Shown here: positions 29,858 through 40,047 of the stretch, in pieces
How the letters are laid out: the number at the start of each line of letters is the position of its first letter
Numbering within the stretch: the stretch's first letter is position 1
Assembly (NCBI RefSeq): GCF_019263705.2
Contig: NZ_JADQDK010000001.1
Location: 3,472,001 to 3,536,000, forward strand
Length of the DNA: 64,000 bases
Source: Pseudonocardia abyssalis
GTDB taxonomy: Bacteria; Actinomycetota; Actinomycetes; Mycobacteriales; Pseudonocardiaceae
Direction: 5' to 3'
Translations under genes and position numbers: made by a program
The notes under the pieces: model-generated
What the model was told of the DNA's origin: nothing
Database searches by the model: none
The model's input: the letters and a program-made list of their open reading frames with translations, nothing else

Positions 29858-30687
29858 GACGGGACCGCCAGCACGTCGACGTGCCCGACGGTCACGCGCA
29901 GGGCCCCGGCGGCGCGCGCGACCAGCCGGCGGCGCAGGTACCGACCCGCCTCCCGGTCCAGGTCGGGCCGCTGTTCGACGGCGGCGGCGATCCAGCCGCG
30001 CAGCCACTCCTCGGCCAGCTCGGCGCTCTCCGGCCCGAGCCGCCACGGGCTGGGGCGGGTCTCGACGGCCATGCCGTGCCGGGCGAACGCCGCGGCGGCG
30101 ACGGGCCCGGCATCGGGGCCGAGCAGGGTGCGGCCGTCGACGGTCCGGCGCTGGTGGGCGTCGAACGCGGCGGCCAGTGCGGCGTCGAGCGGGTCGGGCG
30201 GGTCGATCGCGACGTCCCCGGTGACCGACAGCGCCAGCAGCGCCGCGCACCCGGCCCCCGCGCACGCGGCGGCCAGCGCGTCGACCTCCTCGGCGGTGAG
30301 CAGGTCGAGCAGCGCCGACGCCGTGACCAGCGACGTCCCGGCCAGGTCGGCCGCGCGCAGTGTCGTCAGGTCGCCTCCGACCCCCTCCGCTGACGGGGTG
30401 CCCGCGACGGCGCGCGCGAGCAGGTCGGGGTCGCGGTCGTGCAGGATCCACCGCGGCGATCCCGCGAGCCGGGGCGCGAGCCAGCGCACCATGGACCCGG
30501 TGCCGCACCCGACGTCGCGGACGACCGTCGGGGCGAGCCCGCCGACCCGCTGGGCCAGCTCGGCCGACCGGGCGTCGGCGTCGGCGGGCTCGCGCAGGGT
30601 CAGCCAGCCCGGGGTGCAGACCGGTGAGCCCGCGACGCTCAGGCGGGCGTACCGCTCCGAGCGCGGTCCAGGATCGTGATCAGGCAT
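29854..30687 (-). CDS. SAM-dependent methyltransferase (class I)
   Basis: 277 residues from the ATG at 30687 with GGAGGTGAC upstream. SAM motif I is TVVRDVGCGTGSMVRWLAPR near residue 55, followed by an acidic turn (ILHDRDPDL) and a motif IV-like region (TASALLDLLTAEEVD). It overlaps the glycosyltransferase gene by 49 bp and the next gene as GTGA, so it is tightly coupled. An RxxR-rich C terminus follows. Target unknown; within the island a sugar or lipid hydroxyl is the natural guess. Confidence 0.85.
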   Translation of the reverse strand: MPDHDPGPRSERYARLSVAGSPVCTPGWLTLREPADADARSAELAQRVGGLAPTVVRDVGCGTGSMVRWLAPRLAGSPRWILHDRDPDLLARAVAGTPSAEGVGGDLTTLRAADLAGTSLVTASALLDLLTAEEVDALAAACAGAGCAALLALSVTGDVAIDPPDPLDAALAAAFDAHQRRTVDGRTLLGPDAGPVAAAAFARHGMAVETRPSPWRLGPESAELAEEWLRGWIAAAVEQRPDLDREAGRYLRRRLVARAAGALRVTVGHVDVLAVPS

Positions 30688-31703
30688 CGGGACGTCACCT
30701 CCCACCCGGTGAGCTCGGTGCGGCGGGCCTGCGCGCCCGCGCGGAGCTCGGTGCGCAGGTCGGGCCGGTCGAACCAGCGGATCAGACCCATCGAGAGGGC
30801 CGGGACGTCGGCGGTGGGGACGAGCAGCCCGGCGCCGCCCAGCGCCGACCGGACTCCCCCGACGTCGGTGGCGAGCACCGGGATCCCGCGGGCCGACGCC
30901 TCCGTGACGACCATCCCGAAGGCCTCGACGCGGGAGGGCAGCACGAGCAGGTCGGCCGCGGCGAACGCGGCGGCGAGCGGCGCACCGACCAGCGCTCCCG
31001 GCATCCGGATCCGGCCGTCGAGCCCGTACCGGGTGATCGCCGCCCGGACGTCGGCGACGTGCGCGGGGGCGCGGCCGAGCGGTCCGACGAGGTCGCAGCT
31101 CCACGACCGGTCGGCGACGTGGGCGAGCGCCTCGACCAGCAGGTCCTGGCCCTTCGTCGGCGTCACGGAGCCGACGCACAGCAGCCGGCCCACGCCGTCG
31201 GTCCCGACCGCGGACGGGGCCGGGTCGACGCCGGGGGTGACGACGTCGACGGACCCGAGATCGTGCTTCTCGCGCAGCCGCTGCGCGGTCCACGGGCTGG
31301 TGGCGACGACGGCCGCCGCGGCGTGCAGCGTCTCGCGCTCGCGGTCCGCGAGGTCGGCGGCGCCCACCTCGTCGCCGAGCGGCAGGTGCACGAGCACGAC
31401 GATCTCCAGGCGACGCGACTGCGGCACGACGACGTCGGGGACGCCGCACGCGACGAGCCCGTCGATCAGGACCGCCGATCCGGTGGGCAGGGCCGCGAGG
31501 GTGCGCTGCAGTGCACCGCGCTCGGGGACCGACGGCCGCGGCCACCGCCCGGCGACGGCGACCTGCGCCACGGTCGCACCCGCCGCGCGCATCCCGGCGA
31601 TCACGCGCCGGTCGTAGGTGTTGCCGCCGCTGGGACGGGAGGTGTCGTCGATGTCGGCGGGGACGATCACGTGGACGGCCCCGCTCGTGCCGGCCCCGAT
31701 CAC
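30639..31703 (-). CDS. GT4-family glycosyltransferase
   Basis: 354 residues, GT-B fold. The donor-binding C-terminal half reads [20 protein letters not shown], then [20 protein letters not shown] with the EX7E motif (Glu at each end of EAFGMVVTE), and [13 protein letters not shown]. The N-terminal Gly-rich loop is [13 protein letters not shown]. It would transfer a nucleotide-activated sugar to an acceptor at the membrane face. GTG at 31703 overlaps the PTPS-like gene stop as GTGA; it overlaps the methyltransferase by 49 bp. Confidence 0.92.
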   Translation of the reverse strand: MIGAGTSGAVHVIVPADIDDTSRPSGGNTYDRRVIAGMRAAGATVAQVAVAGRWPRPSVPERGALQRTLAALPTGSAVLIDGLVACGVPDVVVPQSRRLEIVVLVHLPLGDEVGAADLADRERETLHAAAAVVATSPWTAQRLREKHDLGSVDVVTPGVDPAPSAVGTDGVGRLLCVGSVTPTKGQDLLVEALAHVADRSWSCDLVGPLGRAPAHVADVRAAITRYGLDGRIRMPGALVGAPLAAAFAAADLLVLPSRVEAFGMVVTEASARGIPVLATDVGGVRSALGGAGLLVPTADVPALSMGLIRWFDRPDLRTELRAGAQARRTELTGWEVTSRCLITILDRARSGTPA

Positions 31704-32098
31704 AGCGCGCGCTCGTAGCTCGCCCAGGCGACGTGCGACTCGTGCAGCGCGACGGTGATCCCGGCCAGTCCGCGGGCACCCTCGCCCAGCGCGCCGGAGT
31801 GGACCCGGTCGGCCAGCCGGTCGGCGACCACCTTCGCCAGGAACTCCGTGGAGGTGTTGATCCCGGCGAAGGCGGGCTCGTCGTCGAGGTTGCGGTAGTC
31901 GAGGTCGGCGAGGACCCCCTTGAGCTCGGTCGTGGCCAGCCCGATGTCGACGACGATGTTGTCGGCGTCGAGATCGCGCCTGCGGAACGTGGCGTCGACG
32001 ACGAACGTGGCGCCGTGCAGACGCTGCGCGGGCCCGAAGACCTCGCCGCGGAAGCTGTGCGCGACCATCACGTGGTCGCGGACGGTGATGCTGAACAA
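31700..32098 (-). CDS. 6-pyruvoyl-tetrahydropterin synthase-like protein with altered active site
   Basis: 132 residues from a TTG at 32098, chosen because GGAAGGGG lies just upstream and it follows the dehydrogenase stop by 28 bp; the longer frame would overlap that gene. The T-fold is recognisable in [20 protein letters not shown] and [16 protein letters not shown] and [11 protein letters not shown]. The canonical catalytic Cys before the HGH zinc motif is absent, and HGH itself reads HGA. It therefore may not make sepiapterin precursors, carboxy-pterin or preQ0 by the standard chemistry. S. coelicolor has a similar PTPS-like protein (SCO6650, from memory). Confidence 0.85.
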   Translation of the reverse strand: MFSITVRDHVMVAHSFRGEVFGPAQRLHGATFVVDATFRRRDLDADNIVVDIGLATTELKGVLADLDYRNLDDEPAFAGINTSTEFLAKVVADRLADRVHSGALGEGARGLAGITVALHESHVAWASYERAL

Positions 32099-32126
32099 CG
32101 GTTGCCCCTTCCGTACAGCTGAGAAC

Positions 32127-33119
32127 TCAGCCGTAGACGACACGGACGCAGGGCCCGGACGGTTCACCGGAGGTGAGGCGGGTCAGGAGCCGCGGCAGGT
32201 CGTCGAAGGGCGCCGAGTCGGTGACGAGCGCGTCGTAGCGCGGGTCGGCGAGCAGGCGCAGCGCCAGCGCGAGGCGGTCGGCGTGGCTGCGGCGTCCCCG
32301 CCGGGCCGGGGCGACCATCCCGACCTGGCTGGCGCGGATGCTCAGGCGCCGCGAGTGGAAGCCCGCGCCGAGCGGGACGGTGACGGCGCGGTCGCCGTAC
32401 CAGCTCAACTCCAGCACCTCCCCCTCGACGGCGAGCAGCTCCAGGCTCCGCGCGAGCCCGGCGTCGGTGGCGCTGGCGTGCACCACGAGGTCGCGGTCCC
32501 CCGCCGCGTCCGCCGGGAGGGCGAAGCCGACGCCGAGCGCGTCGGCGACGGCGGCCCGCGCCGGGTCGAGGTCGACCAGCTCGACGCGCACACCCGGGAA
32601 CCCGGCGAGCACCGCGGCGACGCAGCACCCGACCATCCCGGCCCCGACGACGGCGATCCGGTCGCCGACCAGCGGGGCGGCGTCCCACAGGGCGTTGACC
32701 GCGGTCTCGACGGTGCCGGCCAGCACCGCACGGGCGGGCGGGACGTCGTCGGGGACGATCGTGACCGCGGTCGCCGGGACCACCCAGCGGGTCTGGTGCG
32801 GGTAGAGCCCGAACACGGTGCGTCCGAGCAGGTCCGGCGGGCCCTGCTCGACGACGCCGACGTTGAGGTAGCCGTACTTCACGGGTCCGGGGAACTCCCC
32901 GTCCTGGAACGGTGCCCGCATCGCCGCGTGCTGGCTCTGCGGCACCCCGCCGCGGAACACGAGGGTCTCCGTGCCGCGGCTGACGCCGGAGGTCAGGGTG
33001 CGCACGAGCACGTCGTCCGGGCCGGGGGCCGTCAGCGCGACGTCGCGGATCTCGCCGTGCCCCGGTTCGACGACCCAGAAGGCACGTGCCCCTGAACCGC
33101 CGGATGCACTGTGATCCAC
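32127..33119 (-). CDS. MDR-family dehydrogenase, BchC-like, lacking zinc ligands
   Basis: 330 residues from the GTG at 33119 (GAGGGGATCGG upstream). Medium-chain dehydrogenase fold with a Rossmann loop [19 protein letters not shown] near residue 175. Where zinc alcohol dehydrogenases have a Cys ligand, this protein reads [16 protein letters not shown], the SGxSxGTE motif of the bacteriochlorophyllide dehydrogenase (BchC) group, so it is probably zinc-free. It heads the minus-strand operon and is divergent from the CDP-alcohol phosphatidyltransferase. It would oxidise or reduce a carbonyl on a complex substrate. Confidence 0.85.
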   Translation of the reverse strand: MDHSASGGSGARAFWVVEPGHGEIRDVALTAPGPDDVLVRTLTSGVSRGTETLVFRGGVPQSQHAAMRAPFQDGEFPGPVKYGYLNVGVVEQGPPDLLGRTVFGLYPHQTRWVVPATAVTIVPDDVPPARAVLAGTVETAVNALWDAAPLVGDRIAVVGAGMVGCCVAAVLAGFPGVRVELVDLDPARAAVADALGVGFALPADAAGDRDLVVHASATDAGLARSLELLAVEGEVLELSWYGDRAVTVPLGAGFHSRRLSIRASQVGMVAPARRGRRSHADRLALALRLLADPRYDALVTDSAPFDDLPRLLTRLTSGEPSGPCVRVVYG

Positions 33120-33179
33120 CCGATCCCCTCTGAACTCCGACGCCTTCCGGGCCGTGTCCGATGTGTGTACACAAGCCCC

Positions 33180-33851
33180 GTGACGACCGTATCCCGGCAG
33201 CGACGCGCGCAGCAGGCGTGCGGAGCGGCGGCCCAGGTCGTCCTGCTCGCGCTGCTGACGGCGGTCGCCGGGCTCGGCGCGGCCGGTTGGGCGGCCGGGC
33301 TCGGGTTCGCCGCCGGGCTCTGGGCCCTGCTGGACACCGCCGCCCGGCGCGCGGGCACCGACACCCTCGGACCGGCCGACGTGGTCACGCTCGCCCGGGC
33401 CGCACTGGTCGGTGGTGTGCTGGCACTGGTGGTCCACGGGGCGGGGCCGGTCCCGATCGTCGTCGTCGCGTCCGTCGCGCTCGTCCTCGACGCCGTCGAC
33501 GGGCGGGTGGCCCGGCGCACCGGCACGGTCTCGGCGCTGGGTGCGCGGTTCGACATGGAGGTCGACGCGGTACTGCTGCTGGTGCTGTCCGTGCACGTGG
33601 CGACGCTGCTCGGTCCGTGGGTGCTGGCGATCGGGCTGATGCGCTACGCGTACGTCGCCGCGGGGCGGGTGCTGGGGTGGCTGCGGGGGTCCCTGCCGGT
33701 CCGGTACTCGGCGAAGGTCGTGGCCGCGGTGCAGGGGATCGTGCTGGTGGCGGCCGTCGCCGGGGCGCCGGGCTGGACGGTCGCGGTGTCGCTGGCCCTG
33801 CTCGTGTGGTCCTTCGGGCAGAGCGTGGTGTTCCTGTGGCACGCGCGGTGA
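33180..33851 (+). CDS. CDP-alcohol phosphatidyltransferase family protein
   Basis: 223 residues from the GTG at 33180, with about six membrane segments. The complete family signature is present: LDAVDGRVAR, eight residues, then G-ARF-D-MEV-D, i.e. D-x2-DG-x2-AR-x8-G-x3-D-x3-D with the four metal/catalytic Asp residues. The enzyme would displace CMP from a CDP-alcohol (CDP-diacylglycerol or similar) with an alcohol acceptor. The acceptor is unknown. Its stop overlaps the next gene as GTGA. Confidence 0.92.
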   Translation: MTTVSRQRRAQQACGAAAQVVLLALLTAVAGLGAAGWAAGLGFAAGLWALLDTAARRAGTDTLGPADVVTLARAALVGGVLALVVHGAGPVPIVVVASVALVLDAVDGRVARRTGTVSALGARFDMEVDAVLLLVLSVHVATLLGPWVLAIGLMRYAYVAAGRVLGWLRGSLPVRYSAKVVAAVQGIVLVAAVAGAPGWTVAVSLALLVWSFGQSVVFLWHAR

Positions 33852-35332
33852 GGACCGCCGCCGCCGCACTCGTCGTCCTCGTCGCGCTGGTGGTCCCACG
33901 GGACGCCCTCGGGGTGCTGCGGCTGCCCGTCGAGGGGCTGCTCCTCGTCGCGCTGCTGCTCCTGCTGCCCGCCCGGGCGGTCCGGCCCGCCGCCACCGTC
34001 GCCGGGATCGGTCTGGGGGTCGTCGCCGTCGTCGCCGTGCTCGACGCCGGGTTCCGCGCCGTGCTGGCCCGCCCGTTCGACCCCCTGCTCGACGCCACCT
34101 CGGTCGGGGCGGGCGTCGAGTTCGCCGCGGGGTCGGCGGGCCCGGTCGCGGCGGTCGGGGCGGTGCTGGGGGCCGTCGTCGTCGCGATCGCGGTGGTCGT
34201 CGGGGTCGCGCTGGCCGTCCGGCACCTGGCCCGGCTCGCCGTCGCGCACCGGCGCACCGCCGCCCGCGCGGTCGCCGTACTGGCGCCGGTCTGGGTGGTC
34301 GCCGCGCTCGTCGGCGCCCCGGTCGCCTCCGCGGGCGCGGCACTGCTCGTCCGCGACCACGCCGTCCAGGTCCGCGACGGGCTCGCCGACGCCGAGACGT
34401 TCGCCGCGGAGCTCGCCGCCGACCCCTACCGCGACACCGACGGGCTCCTCACCGCGCTCGAGGGCAAGGACGTCGTCGTCGCGTTCGTCGAGAGCTACGG
34501 CCGCGACGCGGTCGACCTGGTCGGCCCGCACCTCGACGCCGGAACCCGCGACCTCGACGCCGCCGGGTTCGCCACGCGCAGCGGCTTCCTCACCTCACCG
34601 GTCGTCGGCGGCAACAGCTGGCTGGCCCACGCGACGTTCCTCTCGGGCCTGCGCGTCGACGACCAGCGTCGCTACGCCGCACTCGTCGACAGCGACCGGA
34701 TGACGCTGAGCAGCGCGTTCGGCGACGCCGGCTGGCGGACGGTCGGGGTCATGCCCGGCACGACCCGCGAGTGGCCCGAGGCCGGCTTCTACGGCTACGA
34801 CACCGTCCACGACTACCCCGCGCTCGGCTACCGCGGCCCCGACCACGGCTGGGCGACCGTGCCCGACCAGTACACCCTCGCCGCCTTCCAGCGCGCCGAG
34901 CGCGACACCCCGCACGCGCCGCTGATGGCCGAGATCGCGCTGGTCAGCAGCCACGCGCCGTGGGCGTACGTGCCGCCCGTGCTGGACTGGACGGCCGTCG
35001 GCGACGGGTCGGTGTACCACGAGGTGGCGCCGGGCCCCGCGGAGTACGCGGGCTCGATCGCCTACTCGCTCGGCAGCGTCGTCTCCTGGGTGCGGGCCTA
35101 CGGCGACGACGACCTCGTGCTCCTCGTCCTCGGCGACCACCAGCCGTCCGCGGCCGTCACCGGCGGGGGCGCGACCGCGGACGTCCCGGTCTCCGTGGTC
35201 GCCCGCGACCCCGCGGTGCTCGACCGGATCGCCTCCTGGGGCTGGACACCCGGCCTGCGCCCCGCCCCGCACGCCCCGGTCTGGCCGATGGAGGGATTCC
35301 GGGACCGCTTCCTGGCCGCGTTCACCGGGTAG
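33848..35332 (+). CDS. Membrane-anchored sulfatase/phosphotransferase (LtaS-like)
   Basis: 494 residues from the GTG at 33848. The first 190 residues hold four or five membrane segments; the rest is an exported alkaline-phosphatase-fold domain. Metal and nucleophile regions are visible: VVVAFVESYGRDAV, GGNSWLAHATFLSGLR (Ser/Thr nucleophile region), and VLLVLGDHQPS. This architecture matches LTA synthase and phosphoethanolamine/phosphoglycerol transferases, which move a phospho-alcohol head group from a phospholipid to a glycan outside the cell. It is coupled to the CDP-alcohol transferase gene. Confidence 0.88.
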   Translation: MRTAAAALVVLVALVVPRDALGVLRLPVEGLLLVALLLLLPARAVRPAATVAGIGLGVVAVVAVLDAGFRAVLARPFDPLLDATSVGAGVEFAAGSAGPVAAVGAVLGAVVVAIAVVVGVALAVRHLARLAVAHRRTAARAVAVLAPVWVVAALVGAPVASAGAALLVRDHAVQVRDGLADAETFAAELAADPYRDTDGLLTALEGKDVVVAFVESYGRDAVDLVGPHLDAGTRDLDAAGFATRSGFLTSPVVGGNSWLAHATFLSGLRVDDQRRYAALVDSDRMTLSSAFGDAGWRTVGVMPGTTREWPEAGFYGYDTVHDYPALGYRGPDHGWATVPDQYTLAAFQRAERDTPHAPLMAEIALVSSHAPWAYVPPVLDWTAVGDGSVYHEVAPGPAEYAGSIAYSLGSVVSWVRAYGDDDLVLLVLGDHQPSAAVTGGGATADVPVSVVARDPAVLDRIASWGWTPGLRPAPHAPVWPMEGFRDRFLAAFTG

Positions 35333-35345
35333 GAAGGATGGGCAC

Positions 35346-36392
35346 GTGGCCGAACGGGAGCTGTCGTGGGCGCGACTCAACCGGGCGCTGCTGGCCCGGC
35401 AGCTGCTGCTGGAGCGCGCCGACCTGACGCCGGTCGCGGCCGTCGAGCGGGTGGGCGGGTTGCAGACGCAGTACAGCCCGTCGGCCTACGTCGGGCTGTG
35501 GTCGCGGCTCGCCGGGTTCCGCCGCGCCGACCTCACCGACGCCCTGACCCGCGGCCGGATCATCCAGGGCTGGGTGATGCGCTGCACGATCCACATGGTC
35601 TCCGCCGCCGACCACCCGCCGATGACCGAGGCCGTGCGCGCGCACCGCAGGCTGCTGTGGAGCCGCGATCCCCGCAGCACCGGCATCGACATGGCGGCCG
35701 CCGCCGACACCGTCCGGGACCTGCTCGCCGGCGGACCGCTGACCCAGGCGGCGCTCGTCGAGGGGCTGCTCGCGGCGGGGTTCACGAAGGACGCGTTCGC
35801 CGGGGTGCAGCTCTGGATCGACCTGGTGCGCGTGCCACCCGCCGGCACATGGGAGCGCCCGCGCGCGCACGTCTACGGCCTCGCGAAGGCCCCCCGCACC
35901 CCCGTCGACCCCGCCGCGGCCGAGGAGCTGCTCGCCCGCCGCTACCTCCGCGGCTACGGGCCCGCCACGCCCGGTGACCTCGGCCGCTACGCCGGCTGGA
36001 CGATCACGCACACGAAGACCGTGCTCGACCGCCTCGTACTGCGCACCGCCCGCGACCCCGACGGCACCCTGCTCGTCGACCTGCCGCGCGCCCCGCTCCC
36101 GGACGCCGACACCCCCGCGCCGGTGCGGTTCCTCGGCAACTTCGACGGCGCGCTGCTCCTCGGCCACGCCACCCGCGCCCGCCTCGTCCCGGCCGAGCAC
36201 CGGCACGAGGTGTTCCACGTCCGCAAGCCGCAGTCGATGCCGACGTTCCTGGTGGACGGTCGGGTGGCGGGCACCTGGCGGTTCACCGACGGGCGCGTGG
36301 AGACCGCGCCGTTCGAGCCCCTGCCGCCCGCCGCCCGCGACGAGGTCGACGCGGAGGCGGCCCGGCTCACCGCGTTCCACCTCGACGGCTGA
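35346..36392 (+). CDS. Winged-helix protein of the AlkZ (HTH_42) family
   Basis: 348 residues, GTG start with GGAAGGATGGGC upstream. It matches the HTH_42 winged-helix family that includes the interstrand-crosslink DNA glycosylases AlkZ/AlkX. The catalytic QxQ-type motif is visible as Gln40 and Gln42 in VGGLQTQYSPSAY. Later family sequence includes VMRCTIHMVSAADH and FLGNFDGALLLGH. In Streptomyces such enzymes protect against their own DNA-damaging products, but many HTH_42 proteins have no known substrate. It follows the sulfatase by 13 bp. Confidence 0.86.
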   Translation: MAERELSWARLNRALLARQLLLERADLTPVAAVERVGGLQTQYSPSAYVGLWSRLAGFRRADLTDALTRGRIIQGWVMRCTIHMVSAADHPPMTEAVRAHRRLLWSRDPRSTGIDMAAAADTVRDLLAGGPLTQAALVEGLLAAGFTKDAFAGVQLWIDLVRVPPAGTWERPRAHVYGLAKAPRTPVDPAAAEELLARRYLRGYGPATPGDLGRYAGWTITHTKTVLDRLVLRTARDPDGTLLVDLPRAPLPDADTPAPVRFLGNFDGALLLGHATRARLVPAEHRHEVFHVRKPQSMPTFLVDGRVAGTWRFTDGRVETAPFEPLPPAARDEVDAEAARLTAFHLDG

Positions 36393-36549
36393 GGTCGGGG
36401 CGAGGAGCCCGGCGGGATCGAAGTCGGCGCGACCGGTGCCGAAGCCGGTGCGGAACGTCGCCCGTCCAGCCCGGGCCCCGCCCCCACCGACTCGTGCAGC
36501 GCACCGGCCGGGATCAGGAGGTCGCCGACGTCGCCGACGACCGAACGGG

Positions 36550-37989
36550 TCATGCCGCGGCGTCGACCTTCTCGGCCGCGGCCCTCCTCTTCGGCGCCAC
36601 CAGCAGCGACACCCCGATCGCGCCGAGCGAGATCACCGCGGCGGTCCCGAACGCGACGCGGACCCCGGCCGCGTCGATCGCCCCGTCCGACACCGATGCG
36701 ATCGTCATCACGGTGACGAACAGCGCGGTGCCCGCGGCGCCCGCCACCTGCTGCAGCGTGGTGATGATCGCGCTGCCGTGCGAGTACAGCGACGCGGGGA
36801 GCGAGCTCAGGGCGTCGGTCATCAGCGGCGTGAGCATCACGGCGATGCCCGCGCTCAGCACGACGTGCGCGGCGACGACGGTCCACAGCGGGCCGCCGAC
36901 CAGCAGCGTGAGCATCCACAGCGCCGCGCTGAGCACCACGGACCCGGGGATCACCAGCGGGCGCGCGCCGACGCGGTCGAAGGCGCGGCCGACCACCGGG
37001 CCGAGCAGGCCCATCACCAGGCCGCCGGGCAGCACCACCAGCCCGGTGGTGAACGGGTCGGTGCCCAGCACCTCCTGCAGGTAGAGCGGCAGCAGGATCA
37101 GCGCACCGAACAGCGCCATCATGCTCAGCGCCACGAGCAGGACCGACACGACGAACGAGCGGTGCGCGAACGGCCGCAGGTCGAGCAGGGCGCGGTCGTC
37201 GCGCTGCAGCCGCAGCTGGCGCCGGACGAACACGACCATCGCCACCGCCCCGACGGCCACCGGGATCCACGGCGGCACCCGGGCCCCGCCGCGCGCGGCC
37301 TCGCCGATCGCACTCAGGCCGTAGACCAGGCCGCTGAACGCGACCGCGGAGATCAGCACCGACAGGACGTCGAGCGGGACCTTGCGTGTCTGCACCGGCA
37401 CCCGCAGCAGCGTGGCCCCGGTGGCGAGCGCGACCAGGGCGATCGGCAGCACGATCCAGAACATCCAGCGCCAGTCGAGCGCGGAGAGGATCAGGCCCGA
37501 GATCGTGGGGCCGACCGCGGGCGCCACCGCGATGACGATCGAGATCGTGCCCATCGTCGAGCCGCGGCGCTCGATCGGGATCAGCGTCATCACCGTGGTG
37601 AACAGCAGCGGGATCATCACCGCGGTGCCGACGGCCTGCACCACGCGGCCCACCAGCAGCAGCTCGAAGCCGGGCGAGAGCGCCGCGATCAGCGTGCCCG
37701 TCGAGAAGATCGTCATCGCCGCGACGAACACCTGCCGCGGCGAGTAGCGCTGCAGCAGGTACCCCGTGACCGGGATGACCACCGCCATCGTGAGCAGGAA
37801 CCCGCTGGTCAGCCACTGGGCCGTGCTCGCGCTGATCTGCAGGTCGACGATCAGCACGGGCAGTGCGACGCTCATGATCGTCTCGTTGAGGATCATGACG
37901 AACGCCGAGCCGACCAGCAGCCCGATCGCCAGACCCACCCGCGTGGCCGGTGCCCCCGGCTCGTGGAGAGCGACACCATCGCCGGACAT
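36550..37989 (-). CDS. MFS drug exporter, DHA2 family (14 TM)
   Basis: 479 residues from the ATG at 37989 (GGGGGGAAG upstream); the open frame extends further but lacks a ribosome site. Fourteen membrane segments. DHA2 marks are LNETIMSVALPVLIVDLQIS in TM1, the motif around GYLLQRYSPRQVFVAAM (motif A position) and APAVGPTISGLILSALDWRW (motif C). It would export lipophilic compounds by proton antiport. About 150 bp separate it from the preceding gene and nothing links it to a specific regulator. Confidence 0.9.
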   Translation of the reverse strand: MSGDGVALHEPGAPATRVGLAIGLLVGSAFVMILNETIMSVALPVLIVDLQISASTAQWLTSGFLLTMAVVIPVTGYLLQRYSPRQVFVAAMTIFSTGTLIAALSPGFELLLVGRVVQAVGTAVMIPLLFTTVMTLIPIERRGSTMGTISIVIAVAPAVGPTISGLILSALDWRWMFWIVLPIALVALATGATLLRVPVQTRKVPLDVLSVLISAVAFSGLVYGLSAIGEAARGGARVPPWIPVAVGAVAMVVFVRRQLRLQRDDRALLDLRPFAHRSFVVSVLLVALSMMALFGALILLPLYLQEVLGTDPFTTGLVVLPGGLVMGLLGPVVGRAFDRVGARPLVIPGSVVLSAALWMLTLLVGGPLWTVVAAHVVLSAGIAVMLTPLMTDALSSLPASLYSHGSAIITTLQQVAGAAGTALFVTVMTIASVSDGAIDAAGVRVAFGTAAVISLGAIGVSLLVAPKRRAAAEKVDAAA

Positions 37990-38177
37990 GTACTTCCCCC
38001 CGTTCCAGCGACCGGTCGGGCCGCCGTGATCCGACGGTACCGACCACCCCTGACACGCCGCAGCCGTGATAACCGCGGCCGTGACCGCCGCCACGCCCTC
38101 AGGCCGCCTGCGCCGTCGCCCGCCGCGAACCCGACCACCGGCGCCGGCAGCACGCCAGGTCGGCGTACGCCCGGTCG

Positions 38178-38711
38178 CTACGTCCGGGGCCCGTCCCGGT
38201 CACGGCGGGAGACGGGGTCGCGGCGGTACGCGGGCGCCCGGGGCGACGATCGGCGCGGGCCCCGCTCCAGCAGGGGCGCCGTCCGGGGCGCGACGACGGT
38301 CGACAGCACGATCACACTCGTCGAGCGGGAGACGGTGCCGGAGCGGTCGATCTGCAGCAGCGTCTCCTGCAGGTCCTCGTGCGAGGCCGCGGCGAGGCGG
38401 CACAGCACGTCGGACGTGCCGGTGGTGGCGTAGGCCTCCAGCACCGCGGGCAGCGCCGAGAGCTCCGCGGTGACGTCGTCGAGAGCACCCTGGGCGATCT
38501 CCAGCGTCACGAACGCCTGCACCGCGAACCCGGCCGCGACGACGTCGACGTCGGGCCCGTAACCGGTGACGACGCCGTCGCGCTCCAGGCGGTCGAGCCG
38601 CGACTGCACGGTGCCCCGCGCCACCCCGAGCGTGCGGGACAGTTCCAGGACGCCGGCGCGGGGCGTCTCCCGCAGGGCGCGGAGCAGGTCGACGTCGAGG
38701 GCGTCCAACAT
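38178..38711 (-). CDS. Lrp/AsnC-family regulator
   Basis: 177 residues from the ATG at 38711. N-terminal HTH: LDALDVDLLRALRETPRAGV, then ELSRTLGVARGTVQSRLDRL. The C-terminal RAM ligand domain follows (FVTLEIAQGALDDVTAELSA, YATTGTSDVLCRLAA). The last 30 residues are Arg-rich and beyond the normal 150-residue family length. It is divergent from hppD 109 bp away and has a 10-bp palindrome just ahead of its start, so it probably controls hppD in response to an aromatic amino acid. Confidence 0.9.
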   Translation of the reverse strand: MLDALDVDLLRALRETPRAGVLELSRTLGVARGTVQSRLDRLERDGVVTGYGPDVDVVAAGFAVQAFVTLEIAQGALDDVTAELSALPAVLEAYATTGTSDVLCRLAAASHEDLQETLLQIDRSGTVSRSTSVIVLSTVVAPRTAPLLERGPRRSSPRAPAYRRDPVSRRDRDGPRT

Positions 38712-38717
38712 GGGCAG

Positions 38718-38727
38718 ACTGTACAGT
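38718..38727. promoter_or_regulatory. Perfect palindrome ahead of the Lrp gene
   Basis: ACTGTACAGT, a perfect 10-bp palindrome and one of the few A/T-containing sequences here, lies seven bases upstream of the Lrp start in the divergent lrp-hppD promoter. It is a candidate operator for autoregulation and hppD control. Confidence 0.55.
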
Positions 38728-38804
38728 TTCTGACGGTTCCGACTGGCCGATCTGCCCATCCCGTCCAGCCCGAGCGGGGCCTGTTGCGCAGTGTCGGGTC
38801 GTGA

Positions 38805-40010
<1,206 letters not shown>

Positions 40011-40035
40011 GACACCCGACGCGGCGGGGCACCGC

Positions 40036-40041
40036 TAGATT
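40036..40041 (+). promoter_or_regulatory. -10 box for a leaderless small gene
   Basis: TAGATT ends six bases before the ATG at 40048, so the message of the small hypothetical gene would be leaderless. Confidence 0.5.
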
Positions 40042-40047
40042 CCGGAC

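Noticed and set aside
28446..36392. Prophage or integrative element
   Set aside because: No integrase, transposase, tRNA-end duplication or GC drop is seen at the edges of the island.
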